Assembly (NCBI GenBank): GCA_958299035.1
Contig: CATQJL010000112.1
Location: forward strand, 81,548,636 to 81,612,635
DNA: 64,000 bases
Source of the DNA: Cylicocyclus nassatus
Taxonomy: Eukaryota; Nematoda; Chromadorea; Rhabditida; Strongylidae
Direction of reading: 5' to 3'
Shown: in pieces, positions 14,526 through 25,629 of the stretch
Layout of the letters: each line of letters starts with the position of its first letter
Position numbering within the stretch: the first letter of the stretch is position 1
Translations under genes and position numbers: made by a program
The notes under the pieces: generated by a model
Seen by the model: only the letters and a program-made list of their open reading frames with translations
What the model was told of the DNA's origin: nothing
The model's database searches: none

Positions 14526-17500
14526 ATGCTTTCGGTTGTTCGAGGGGCCGGTCGAGGGTGTCTGATATCTTGTCGATACGCTGGAACGTGAGTTGAATGA
14601 CTCGAAATAGGAAATTCGAATTTCGAATGTTCTTAGCAAATATACATCCTCTGCCGATGTGGTAGTTTGTGGAGGTGGCATTGCGGGTACCTCAGTCGCC
14701 TATCATCTTGCTAAACGAGGAAAACGTGTCTGCCTTTTTGAGAAGGATGCGTGAGTTATAGTTTTTTCTCTTTTAGTTTTATTACACTTTCTCCATGAAA
14801 GGCGGCGTTTTTGAGATGGCAAAATGTTACTTCAGAGTAGGTTGTGGAGGTGCCACCGGCATTAGCGCCGGTCTGGTAACGGCACCAGTTTTCTTCCAGC
14901 ATGCCACTACGCGACATCTCGCTCGAAAATCTTTGGATTTATATACAGAACTTGCTCAAATAGGACGTTTTAGTAAGTTTGTTCCAGCATTTATCAACAT
15001 CGTTTAGAACTTTTACCTTTTGTTGAATGGATTGTTTTAGAGTTTACTAAATGTGGAAGAGTCTTCTTCGCTACAAGCAAACCTAACGAGGTTATGCTCA
15101 GGCGAATGTATTCTCGAGGTATGCTAGTATGGTTTCATCCTTTCTTATATGTCCTTGATCGCTATTCAGGAGCCATCGAAAATGATGCTATCGAATTGAT
15201 TGATTGTCCTAGCGAGATGCTCGCTAGGTGGCCATTTCTTCAAACTGAAGATATACTGGTATGTTTTTATAAACTTTTCTTGGTATTTTGTGAACTCAGT
15301 GTAACTTATAAATCTTTATCGTTGAGCTAGCCCTGTTCTCACCTGAAGATGTGGCATTAGACCCTGTCGCTTTGAGTCAGGAGCTCGCGAAGCAAGCTCA
15401 GTTAGCTGGTATGATTATCATATGCTATTTTTATTTGGTGTTTTCCAAAAAATTGATCTCCATAGGTGCTCAAGTCTTTGAAAATTGTGCAGTCCAAGAA
15501 GTGTTGCTGGGAGATGAACGCCAAGTGTATGCTGTCAACACTGGAAATGGTTTGGTAGAAACACCAATGTTTGTTGACGCTAGCGGCATAGTTAGTAGGA
15601 GCATTTCATGGTTCAACTTCTGGAAATGATGGTCTAAAATTTAGTGGACTGGATCAGTGCTAACGAAACAATTACCGTACCGCCATGTCCAGACAGCAGC
15701 TTATCCTTGCACATACACCTATATACATAGCAGTAAATTACCCACAAGCAGTGTATCCGACAAAACGCCAAGTTTGTTTAGTTTTGGTTTTGTTTTTGTC
15801 CCACGCTTTTTGAATGAGGTTTTTCAGTTTTTAATGATCTTGATGGTAAAATAATGATCCGTGCTACTGCATTCAAAACGTTGTGTGCTGGCTTTACTGA
15901 GGAAGGTATACGACCACTAGCACGGAGTAACGCAGCACATGGTGTCTGGACACATCCCGAGGGTGATTGGGATCTATTTGGTAGGTGAGACTGCAGCTGA
16001 CTGCGATATGAGGAGACTGTGAGATTATGTTTTTCGATAAAGTTGCGCACAATTGTGCGTTCAATTCAACAATACGAAAACGAATTTCTTCAGACTCAGA
16101 TATTTTGTGAGGAAGTCATGAGAGTTTGAGCTTTAAGTCAAGAGGGTGTAATTTGCTACGAGTCAGTGCATATCAGTTAGTGATCTGAATTCCCATTCTA
16201 GGTACTTCATTGGAAAAGCTGCTACATCGATGTCCGATGCTTGGTGAGATTGAACATGGAGATTTGATATGTGGTATGGAAGCGTATACACCGGATAAAG
16301 CACCTACGGTTGGCGCTAGCAGTCAGGTACCATACTCTTATGCTTATATATTAGGGAAATTATACAGATGCAGTTAAAAGGCAGTGTCTTTGCAAAATGA
16401 ACCTCTGTCAGATTTTGATGGTATTAGGCCTCGGAACAAGACAACTGTTACGACTCCATTGCATGTCGATTACCTTGCAACTCGGTTGTGATACTTAGTC
16501 ACGGTAAGTTTGATGATTAATTACTCTCTCAATCGAAATGCAGGAGAGTCGGCATGGTAAGGATCCGCAATAGTTGTTTTGTTGGGGGAGTACCGAGTCG
16601 ATGAAATCGCATGAACTATGCCCGAGACTTCAGGTAGGAGATCCCTCAAGTACAGCGTATCCCCAATCCCGCCCTTCAATTCATGCGCTATGTCTGAAAA
16701 CGCGCTTCAGCCCATCACTGACTCCCAATTAACGCAAATGGGCGAGGCTGGTGGGCTTTGAAGCGCGTTCGGAGGTTCTATCGCATGAGTTGGAGGATGG
16801 GATTGGGGATACGCTATATTTGAGAGATCTGACCTAATATCACTAAAATCTCATGCGTCCATTCAGCCAAATCACTGTTTTCTAACGGCGCTTTTTTCTC
16901 CTCATAACCGCCTTACACTCTAGGCTCGTGGATACTACGTAGTGAATGGGCTAAACGGTCAAGGCCTTTCTTTAGCTGGTGGCCTTGGAGATTTAGTGGC
17001 CAACTGGATATGTGATGGTATCCCAGAAATCGATGTAGCAAACCTGGATGTGGGCCGATTTCTAGAATTGCATGCAAATTCGCAGTATCTAATGGAGCGT
17101 GCACCGGAGATCGCAGGTGGTTGTAGAAATTATGCAAAAGTTTCTCTCCTTCAGCTGGTAGTTTTTCAGCAATGACCTACAGTAATATGTATCACTCACA
17201 TCAATTCCATACAGCTCGAAATCTTCGCATGTCACCAATTTATCATCATCTTCGAGATGCCGGTGCTGTATTCGGAGAGATTATGGGGTAAGTAGTGTCA
17301 TCATGTTCATCCCGGAAATTAACCCTGTCTTCTTATTTTTAGCTATGAAAGGCCTTTATGGTTTGTGCAATTTCCCGGGCCAGATCGAAACGCACTATTT
17401 CAAGGACAGGATGCTCTAGTTGGAAAACCGATTTGGTTTGACAGGTTAGCGCCCGAATCTCATAATTTACCCTCGGTCTTGAAGAATTGTATTATAGCGT

Positions 17501-20500
17501 TGCTGTTGAATATGAAGCTTGCCGTGAACGTGTTGGACTCATTGATATGAGTAGTTTTACCAAATATGACATCACGGGACCAGATGTCGTGAAATTTTTG
17601 CAATATCTCTGCTCAGCCAACATTGACAGACCTATAGGTACCACAGTGTACACTGGTATGCAGCACGCAAAAGGTGGCTATGTCACGGATTGTACATTGA
17701 GCCGATTGTCCGAAACAAGGTGAGCCTTGTTTTCCTACAGTGAGGTGATTTGCGAATCTTATCTCAATTTGCAGCTATTTTATGGTGGCCCCAACGATAC
17801 AACAGGAACGATGCATGACTTGGATGAAGCATTGGGCTAAAAAGATGAATGCTAATGTCCATATTCAGGTAATTGTTTTCATAGTTTTTGATTTTATACG
17901 CCTCTTGGTTACTTTTTTGCATGACTTCTTATGACTACGTTTGCTCTAGATTTTATTATGGCTTGCGCGACAATAAGTACTCATTCTTAAGAGTATTTTT
18001 CTGTTTGACTTTTTGAAATTTACCTCTTGAAACTTTGCGGGACATGCGAATATGAGATTTCACAGTGCTTTTGAATAGCAGAAGAAAGACTTCATGATTA
18101 AGCGATTGTCAGCCAAGAGTATAGCTATAGCTATAGGTTAGAGCATCTGAAATAAATGTTCTGTTAGGATGTGACTGGAATGTACACGGCCCTAAATGTT
18201 GTGGGACCATCTTCGCGATACCTGATGGCAGACGTGACAGAGATGTCCATGAGTACTACAGATTTTCCTACGTTCCGATGTCAGGTATGCGTTACATGGA
18301 ATTCTGTATAGGCTAACTCATTGTCAGCGTCACAGCTCCAGCGGCTCATGTTTTCGCGACCACCCCGCTCTGGCCTTGCGCTGTATTCGCGAACGTATCT
18401 CTATGCATTTTCCACGCTTGAGCAGCGACTGAAGGCTGAAAAAGTGCTCAGAGAACACTTTCGCGAACGCAGCACAAGATGAGAGGTGGCCGCGAGAGCA
18501 CGAGCCCCTGGAGTTGTGAGACTGTCAATGAAGTAGACTATAGCTAGCATGCAAAATTCTGAAAATGCAATTTCGATGACTAACGTGATTAAGGAAATCA
18601 ACATCGGCATGGCGACGGGCATACGAGCAATCAGTGTTACCCATTGTGGAGAACTTGGATGGGTTGTATATATCCCGAATGAGGTCACAGTTTGAGCTGT
18701 TATCTGCTTCCTGTTTATCCTACTCATACCGATTTAGGTCGCGCAAAATGTTTACGAGCGGATTGTTGAAGCAGGGAAGGAATACAGTCTGCATCACGCT
18801 GGATACTATACTCTGCGGCAGCTTCGGATTGAGAAGTTCTACGTGTACTGGGGCCAGGATATCGATGCCACAGTTACACCTGTTGAGTGTGGAAGGTCGT
18901 TCCGCGTCGACTTCAAGGTGCGTCCATTTAGTCATGTGTACGTTCAAAACATTCAAGAGACGACACCCTACACTTTTCATCGCACGGCTAGTGTCAATCA
19001 ATTTTTTTGCGTCGAAGGGGAATAGTGGATTTATTGAGCTAGAGATAATGTTCTGCAATGCTTGTTTTTGCTAAGCTAATGCGCTTCAGAGGGGTTGGGA
19101 CGAGTTAATGCATTCGACTCAATCTCATATCAATGCGGACATCAGGCTGAACGAATTCCGTCAAGGTTCTGGTCCTTTTGAGGCAATCACACTGTATCTG
19201 TGACACTTCAAAAAATGTCCATCAACTAGCGGAAGAACGAAAAAGGAATATAATCTGAAGAAAACCAACTAGCCGTTTCACTATCGAATTTGCTGTTTTT
19301 CATCCAAAAATCGCGATTTATAGTGCAGTTCCACCAATCAATTTGAATTTGACGGGAACCAGTCCGCTTGAGCCCTAAGTGGCTGATTATACTTTTCTCT
19401 TAACGATTTATTAACTACAAAAATAAGCTTTCTTCCCGCTATTCAGAGCTTGTGCTTATTAATTCCAATCACCTTAGAACAACTTAGCGAGCCTAACCAT
19501 TGATTTGGACCTGCCCTGTTTTGCTATATTTTCTTCTATCTACTGATTTAGTAACTTTTACTTGTCTATTTGCATGGACCTTCCTGGATTGTCGTAGCCG
19601 TGCGGTGAAAGTGTCTATAAGGGCCGGCCCTACAGCACGATTTCATTGCCCCGCGATCCTCCCAGCAGGAAAACTGTTACGAGTCCATTGCATAGCAGTA
19701 TCTCGAACTTCGGTTTTGATAGTTTTTCGAACACGATAAGTCGTGTCGAAAAACTATCACCATTGAAATGCAAGATGATCGTCATGCAATGGATTCGTAA
19801 CAGTTGTGTTGTAAGAAGAATCCCGAGGTGGTCAATTCGCGTGATGTATGTCCGGCGCTGTAGTGTGATTTTTTGCATGTATAAGAGCTATTTTTATTGA
19901 ATGCTTGATGACTTAGAGTCGATTTTGTTTTCATATTCTTTATACTGTTCTCTCTATGTTAAAGCAGTGACACTATATGATCAATTGCAGCCGGACGAGT
20001 ATGAAGCATTGCGACATGCTTTCCGGGTTGACTTCACAGTACGTTCGATTAATCAGCTGTTCTCTTACATCCACTTTGTATACGCAGATGTGCAACTATC
20101 AAATTACAGCTAGAATTAATCGAATCGTTTTTAGTAGATGTAGTAGCTTTGACAGTTTGCCTGCTTTTAATCACTTTGTAGAGTTTTATTCTACGTTGTT
20201 CCTCTGGAGTGATGTAAAGCACAAGTCATAGATTCGAACAAATCTTCATGGAATCCAATTTCAAGTACCCATTTCAATTTCAGAAAGACTTCATCGGCAA
20301 AGAAGCACTGTTGAAGCAAATTGAACGAGGTGTGTCAAAACGATTTGTTCAATTATTGGTGGATATGCACGACAAGGAGACTGACCCATGGCCTCAAGGA
20401 GGCGAGACTTTGTTCAGGTAAGCAGCTGTTCCATTTATAATAGTCTTAGAGTTGGAATCGAACTGGAAAAAATCTTGGAAAATTGGGAAAGTACTACTTA

Positions 20501-21428
20501 TTGATTAGAAGAAAATAATCAAATACGGTGTTGCAATGATTTGGTACTCATTCGTTGATGTTTACCGTCCTTTACCTAAGATTCAAAAGAAAATGCTATG
20601 AGAATAATCTTCATTATCTTTTATTCTTCCAGTTATTTCCATTTTCTCCATGTTATCAAAAATTTGTTCTTAAGTCCGGTTATCAAACACTAACAAAATA
20701 CTGCATTTTTAGACCATTATACGTGGCTTTTGTAAAAAGCGAATTTTTTTAGAAGAAGTTTACTTATACATTTACAGCAAGGAAAATTATGCAATGACAG
20801 TCAAAATGTGCAAATTATGACACAATGGAACGAAAGTGCTTTTGCTAAGGTTTCAATTTCTGAAAGAATAAGTGCATATTTACACAGATACATGAAAATT
20901 TGTAAAACAAAATTGTACCAAATTAATGAAAAAAAACTTCCGCAGTCCTTTTCTGTTATAGCTGCATCGGAAAACTAAAGCAGCGGTTTTCTGAAAACAT
21001 ATCAATCATTCTCCATGTTAAACGTTTATGGAGAGAACGTGTATGATTTTACTGCTGAAACGAGAAAAAAAATAAAAGTTGTCAATTTGCCAAAATACAA
21101 GCTCATTCTTCACGAAAAATCGGTTATTTTATAGAGATGGCAAACCAGTGGGTCAAACAACAACGGCAGCATATGGATTCACACTTGGATGTCAGGTAAG
21201 TCGATAGAAACGGATAAAATTATCAAGGTTACTTAATGATCAAAATTTCAGGTTTGCACTGCATATGTGGTGAATAACGAATTCGGAATATCGGCTGATT
21301 TCCTGAATCGAGGCAGCTATGAGCTTGAAATCGCTGGAAAACGATTTCCTGTTCGAGTAAATCTGCATTCACCTTCACTACCGATGATCTCGTCGGAGCA
21401 CCCGTTGCATTATCGACCGACGCAATAG
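14526..21428 (+). CDS. Pyruvate dehydrogenase phosphatase regulatory subunit-like protein (21 exons, 844 aa)
   Basis: PDPR is the mitochondrial regulator of pyruvate dehydrogenase phosphatase and is related to dimethylglycine and sarcosine dehydrogenases. Exons: 14526-14587, 14637-14750, 14836-14972, 15041-15118, 15170-15258, 15327-15408, 15466-15590, 15645-15771, 15828-15980, 16202-16326, 16924-17116, 17215-17287, 17343-17444, 17498-17719, 17775-17868, 18168-18284, 18594-18683, 18738-18917, 20284-20417, 21135-21195, 21252-21428. The N-terminus is Arg-rich with no acidic residue (MLSVVRGAGRGC), fitting a matrix-targeting peptide. The FAD Rossmann motif is VVVCGGGIAGTS. The GcvT-like half has IDMSSFTKYDITGP and KDFIGKEALL. 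The W-H pair that carries covalent flavin in the dehydrogenases is absent (CGGATGISAGLV), which favours PDPR. Human PDPR is 879 aa. The exon 6 acceptor (TTGAG) is weak. The gene starts about 590 bp after the CNOT10-like stop. Confidence 0.9.
16631..16835. repeat. Palindromic MITE in a PDPR-like intron
   Basis: CAGCGTATCCCCAATCCC on the left is the inverted match of GGGATTGGGGATACGCTAT on the right, and the outer arms (GGTAGGAGATCCCTCAA and TTGAGAGATCTGACC) also pair. The whole unit is about 205 bp with a short centre. It is confined to the intron between exons 10 and 11. Confidence 0.8.
19991..20038 (+). other. Candidate 48-nt cassette exon of the PDPR-like gene
   Basis: A TTGCAG acceptor and a GTACGT donor bracket 48 nt that read PDEYEALRHAFRVDFT in phase 0 on both sides, inside the 1.37-kb intron between exons 18 and 19. 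The last residues (FRVDFT) echo the end of exon 18 (FRVDFK), including the donor context, so it may be a diverged partial duplication. Inclusion would add 16 residues without shifting the frame. Expression is not shown by sequence. Confidence 0.45.
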
Positions 21429-21899
21429 AGGGGGGGGGGGGTAGACGTAGGCTAGCGCGGGCGCATTTTCGGGAAATTTGCTGGGGCCTGCTAGGGATAA
21501 TTACAGGGATAGCCTGGAAGAAGATATTTAGTTTATTAGGATGTAGTGTCTAGTTTTTTTGCTATTGATTTTGTTGAAATTCTGAGATTCAATCAATAAT
21601 TTTGTAGAATTTTGAGATTAATTGTAATTTTTAAAGTCATTCAAACTTGCCTTGTAAAATCTCTCACATTTTGAGTGTTTAACTGTCTCTGCAACTATGT
21701 CTGTGTATGTTTTAATGCATCCCCCTTTATCATTGCGAATTTTTAGAATTTGTAATTATAGAAGCCATGACAAATTTACGAGTAAGGTAATGCCCAGTGC
21801 GAATTTGTGAATCTGATTAGAACGATAATGCATGTATAAAACTTGTCTTTTGACCTTGTAAGATTGTAAATAAGTGAAGTTTTTGTAAATGAAAGTTTT

Positions 21900-22236
21900 A
21901 AAATGTCGATCCCCGTCGAGACATGTTTGATCGCGTCGACGGCGCGCCGAGACCGCGTGGCGATGACGAATGCGACCGCGACGCCGCAGCGCCGCATGAG
22001 AACCGCGCGCGTGGCCCGCACACGTCGACACGACGCCGCGTCCGCCTCACTGCGCGACACTCATCGGCTGTTCCATGGAGGTCAGTTCCGAGTCTCTCTC
22101 AGGCCCCGTTTGACCCCTGTCCTTCTTCTTCGTGTGTTGGCACCCTAGAGCTGTGCAATAACTGTCTGTGCAAGTGCTGTCGAATTCGAATCGCGACGAC
22201 CCCAAGGGCCCCGGGTCCCCTATCTCACCATCGGCA
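21900..22236 (+). promoter_or_regulatory. CpG-rich stretch upstream of the MADF gene
   Basis: Bases 21910-22075 are far richer in G+C and in CG dinucleotides (CGCGTCGACGGCGCGCC and similar) than the surrounding AT-rich DNA. They lie just before the MADF start codon at 22237. They probably form promoter or 5' UTR sequence. Several long open frames occur here on both strands but match no known protein and are likely a by-product of GC content. Confidence 0.45.
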
Positions 22237-24552
22237 ATGGTGAGCAAGAGCCGTGCTGACGACGAGCTCTTTCAGAAACCTCCGACTATTGTTGAAGGAC
22301 ACAATCTGCAGACGCTGCATCCAACCGATCAGCAGTGGGTTGGCTCACATCCGCAACCCACCGCGACGACGCCCGTGCAAATCAGCACCAAGGTGTGGTT
22401 TTTTTTGCAATTTTTTTGTGTTTTCGGTTTTGTTTGAAGGGACTCTTTCGATCGATTTGGGTGGAAATTTGCACTTTTTTGTTTGCAAAGCAGTGCAAAC
22501 ACCATTAGGTGATAGTGTTAATCTTGTCGATATGTTTAGAGGGTTATTGCGAACCTTTTCGGGGTTACAGGGGACCTCATTGAGAGTTACACGGGAAAGG
22601 AGTTTCTCAGATTTCGCTATTCATATCCACTTGGAAAGGCAGGCTAATAAAGTTAGCTGAACTGGCCCGTTTTTTTTTGTAGTCAAATGCTTCTGACGAT
22701 TGTCTACATAAATGACTCAATGGAAATACCGCAGTCTAAGAATTACAGTGGGAGAGATTTTTTTGGATTGGATGCTTTGATGTCAACTCATGAGAGCATT
22801 GTGAAGATCAAAACACTCAAGATCTTTTTGCCATAGCGAAAGTGCTCTTTGAAGCGAATTGTCTACACTTAGTTCAAAAATAATCTCACGGCTACCGCAG
22901 TGTAATGAAGAAACGAAAAAAAAACACTGAACCGTGAATTATAGAGTTGTTTCCGAACTCGTGTCATTCTGTCATTCTAGCTTACGTCATATGTCGTGGA
23001 CAATGATTGTTCTCTGGAGTCGAAAAAAGCTGCAGTTATACGTATTGAAACAATTGGATTTTTTCCTCTAGAAAAAATGAAGTGGCATCTCGCCACCATG
23101 AAATAATGAGTATTGAGCTACTGCAAAATTGTGCGAATTTTGGAATCGCAGACAGATATGCACTTTTACCCAGCTATGGATGCGCAGCCAAAGAGTACAT
23201 ATTAGATTAGATTTGAGCACAGGGTTTACCGGATCGATAATTCAGTCAGTGTTGATAGTTTGAGTGATATATGCGATGTGGATAAGGCATGACAGGACCG
23301 AATTAGGCTAATAATTAAGGAAGGCTTGGATGTGATGAATAATATTTAGGTGACGAATTCTGAAGGGTTCAGAGAATTTTTTCTCTTTTTTTTCGCCTTC
23401 AACAGCACTTTTCAGCATCATGGCTCCATGATTACCGACGAAATCCGTTTTAGCATCATTGATGCGGTCTACCTAAGACCTGGTATCTGGGATTGTCAGA
23501 GGTAAGTCGTTCATTTCTGGTCCTTTGCTCTCCGCTTCATTTTGTGACTTGCTATCATCTTAGAGAAAAAACTGTGGGACCATCACGTAAAGAACTCTTC
23601 GTTGAGGTGACGAATCTAATTAATCAGCAGAATCAGCTGGACCCCGAGCTCACACGTAAGTTATCTTCTCTTTTTTTCACTTCCGAAAATAGTGCCTTTT
23701 CCGTTCATAGATGTTTTCGAGAGGAGAAGAAATTCGTAAAATCTCAGCGAATATTTTAAATAATTTTCTCTAGGTGAGGTACAAGGTGCTCTTTGACTTT
23801 CTTGAAAGTTCATACACACATTGCTTATGAGCCAAAGTACTGTTATTATAATTTTTTATGCTAGCTTTACCTTCTAGCTCTAATTGGTTAGTTTTCAGCT
23901 GAGGAAGTGGAGAAACAATGGAAGAATCTCAAAGATACCTATGTCAAGACAAGAAAGAAGGTAGTAAGTACCAGTCGGTCGGTTCCATCCCACTTTCATG
24001 TATACATATTCAGCTTTCCTATAATAACGACAGCATCCCGGTGACACCAAAATGGAAATTCTATAGTTCTCTAATGTTCCTCGATGACTTATTCAACGTG
24101 CATAGAAATGTGCAGAAGCGAAGGATCGATGAGGTTTCTGGTTCTTCTCAGGTACTGCCTTGGTATTCAGTTTTGCAGTAATTTTTGTCTCCTTTTTTCG
24201 AAAAATATTTTTGAAGGGCTCCCTTGTTGGTGGGAAACGCATTGCTCCTCAATCAACCGAAGAAACGGAGGAGGAAGATGAGTACATGGCCTTCTGTGAG
24301 TTGTTCTATGAACTACTTTTCTTAACTTTAACGAGTATTTTACAAGTTCTGCTCTGAAAGAGTGCGTCATTGCATTTTCACAAGGATCTGCTGATTATTT
24401 TGACTATGAGAGTTTCAGGTCGCTCCCTCCTTCATCCATTGCGAGAAATTGCGTACAAGGATCGTATCCAGTATTTAAAAGTCCAGAAAGCCATTCGAGA
24501 CCTTCTTCACGACACCCAGATGGATATGCTTCTCACTTCTCATATGCGATAG
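22237..24552 (+). CDS. MADF-domain DNA-binding protein (7 exons, 214 aa)
   Basis: MADF domains are Myb/SANT-like DNA-binding modules of nuclear transcription factors in nematodes and insects. Exons: 22237-22392, 23416-23501, 23564-23655, 23899-23960, 24116-24151, 24217-24295, 24419-24552; all are GT-AG and the phases close. Residues 1-52 are polar and probably disordered. The MADF domain covers about residues 55-145: it starts with IRFSIIDAVYLRPGIWDC, where the conserved Trp follows the LRPG turn, and ends with VEKQWKNLKDTYVKTRKK, holding the second conserved Trp and a basic tail. An acidic linker (EETEEEDEY) follows. The C-terminus has a short helical segment (IQYLKVQKAIRDLLHDTQ), which could be a divergent BESS-like protein-interaction motif. 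The start is the first in-frame ATG after the CpG-rich region. Target genes cannot be inferred. Confidence 0.8.
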
Positions 24553-25093
24553 ATGTGCATTCTCCCCGTAATCTTTCGCATTAATAACATCTCGGGTCAA
24601 TTTTTTCCGTTTTTTATGCCATCATCACTTTTATCATTTGTCCTATTATTGTTTTTGCCTCGTTTTGTGTAACTGCACTATTCTCGTTTTTTTCTCTAAT
24701 GCTTTTTACTCTAGTGTGGATAGTTGTATTGTTTAGTCATGACTGATATTTGTTCCGTTTGAACTATAAGCGAAATATTCATTTACAGAATTGTGGAACT
24801 GTTTTGACAATAAGAGTTTGAAATAACCATAGAGGTGCAACTCAGAATTTTTCCAAGAATGATTAGCTCTTAGGGGGGAGGATGCTTTGTATGATTATAC
24901 TGTAGAACTGCTCTTTTCGCAGCCTTGCGTGAAAGATTTCAGAGATTGTTCCACAGGTTAAAAATTACCAAAGCCGGTATATAACAAAACCTCTAATTGC
25001 TTTTAGGATTATTGGTTGGCATGTCGCCAATCCTCTTACCCTCCCAAATGTAGCAGTCTTTCAGAACTGATGACTTCTTTGACTTTAAGGCTC

Positions 25094-25291
25094 CTACTTA
25101 ACTTTAGCCTCAGCTCCGATTCTCCAGCCAAGAATGCCGCGCAGCTTGGCGCACTTGCGACGCCGCGTGTCTTCGACATCGCTGTCACGCAGGCGCGATT
25201 TGCGGCAGCGCGCAACGCGACTCCGCGGCAAGAGGTCCAATTGTGCTTGCGAAGCTTCATAAAGCATAGTAACTTTAAGTTTGACACTCAT
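25094..25291 (-). CDS. Hypothetical 65-aa basic protein (uncertain)
   Basis: An ATG at 25291 opens a 65-codon minus-strand frame to a TAG at 25094. The product would be strongly basic (RSRVARCRKSRLRD, RRRKCAKLRG) with a helical start (KVTMLYEASQAQLDL). Its G+C-rich third positions differ from the AT-rich flanks. A possible donor (AAA|GTTAAG) near the end means it could instead be a first exon. The plus strand is also open across this stretch (25016-25321), so strand and coding status are unsure. It lies between the convergent MADF and GT11 genes. No family was recognised. Confidence 0.3.
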   Translation of the reverse strand: MSVKLKVTMLYEASQAQLDLLPRSRVARCRKSRLRDSDVEDTRRRKCAKLRGILGWRIGAEAKVK

Positions 25292-25629
25292 ATTGCATTC
25301 GCTGGGGCACAACAGGGCTGAGGAGTGAATGAGAGCGCAAAAATTCGTGTTTGCAAGGTTCTTCTGAGCAGGTGAGACGCCTGTGCATTGCGCACTAAAT
25401 TTGGAATCTCTTTGAGTAATTTATCGTCGACGTGTGTTTTTCGTACTGAAAGAAGGCGAATAGGTAATTAGAAAAATGGTGCTCTGACATTGTTTTGCAT
25501 TGCTATGGTTGAGGCTTTCAAGTAAAACGAAAGCAATCTTTCAGAAAACACGCTTTTCCTGATTTTTGAAAGTTTTATTGTCTTCTTTTATTACATTTCC
25601 CGTAAATGAGATGCTCATAATTCAATGCC

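Noticed and set aside
18634..19074. 146-codon plus-strand ORF
   Set aside because: Out-of-frame reading through exons 17 and 18 of the PDPR-like gene.
21756..22660. Arg- and Ala-rich frames in the CpG-rich stretch
   Set aside because: Open by composition; no protein family match and they overlap on both strands.
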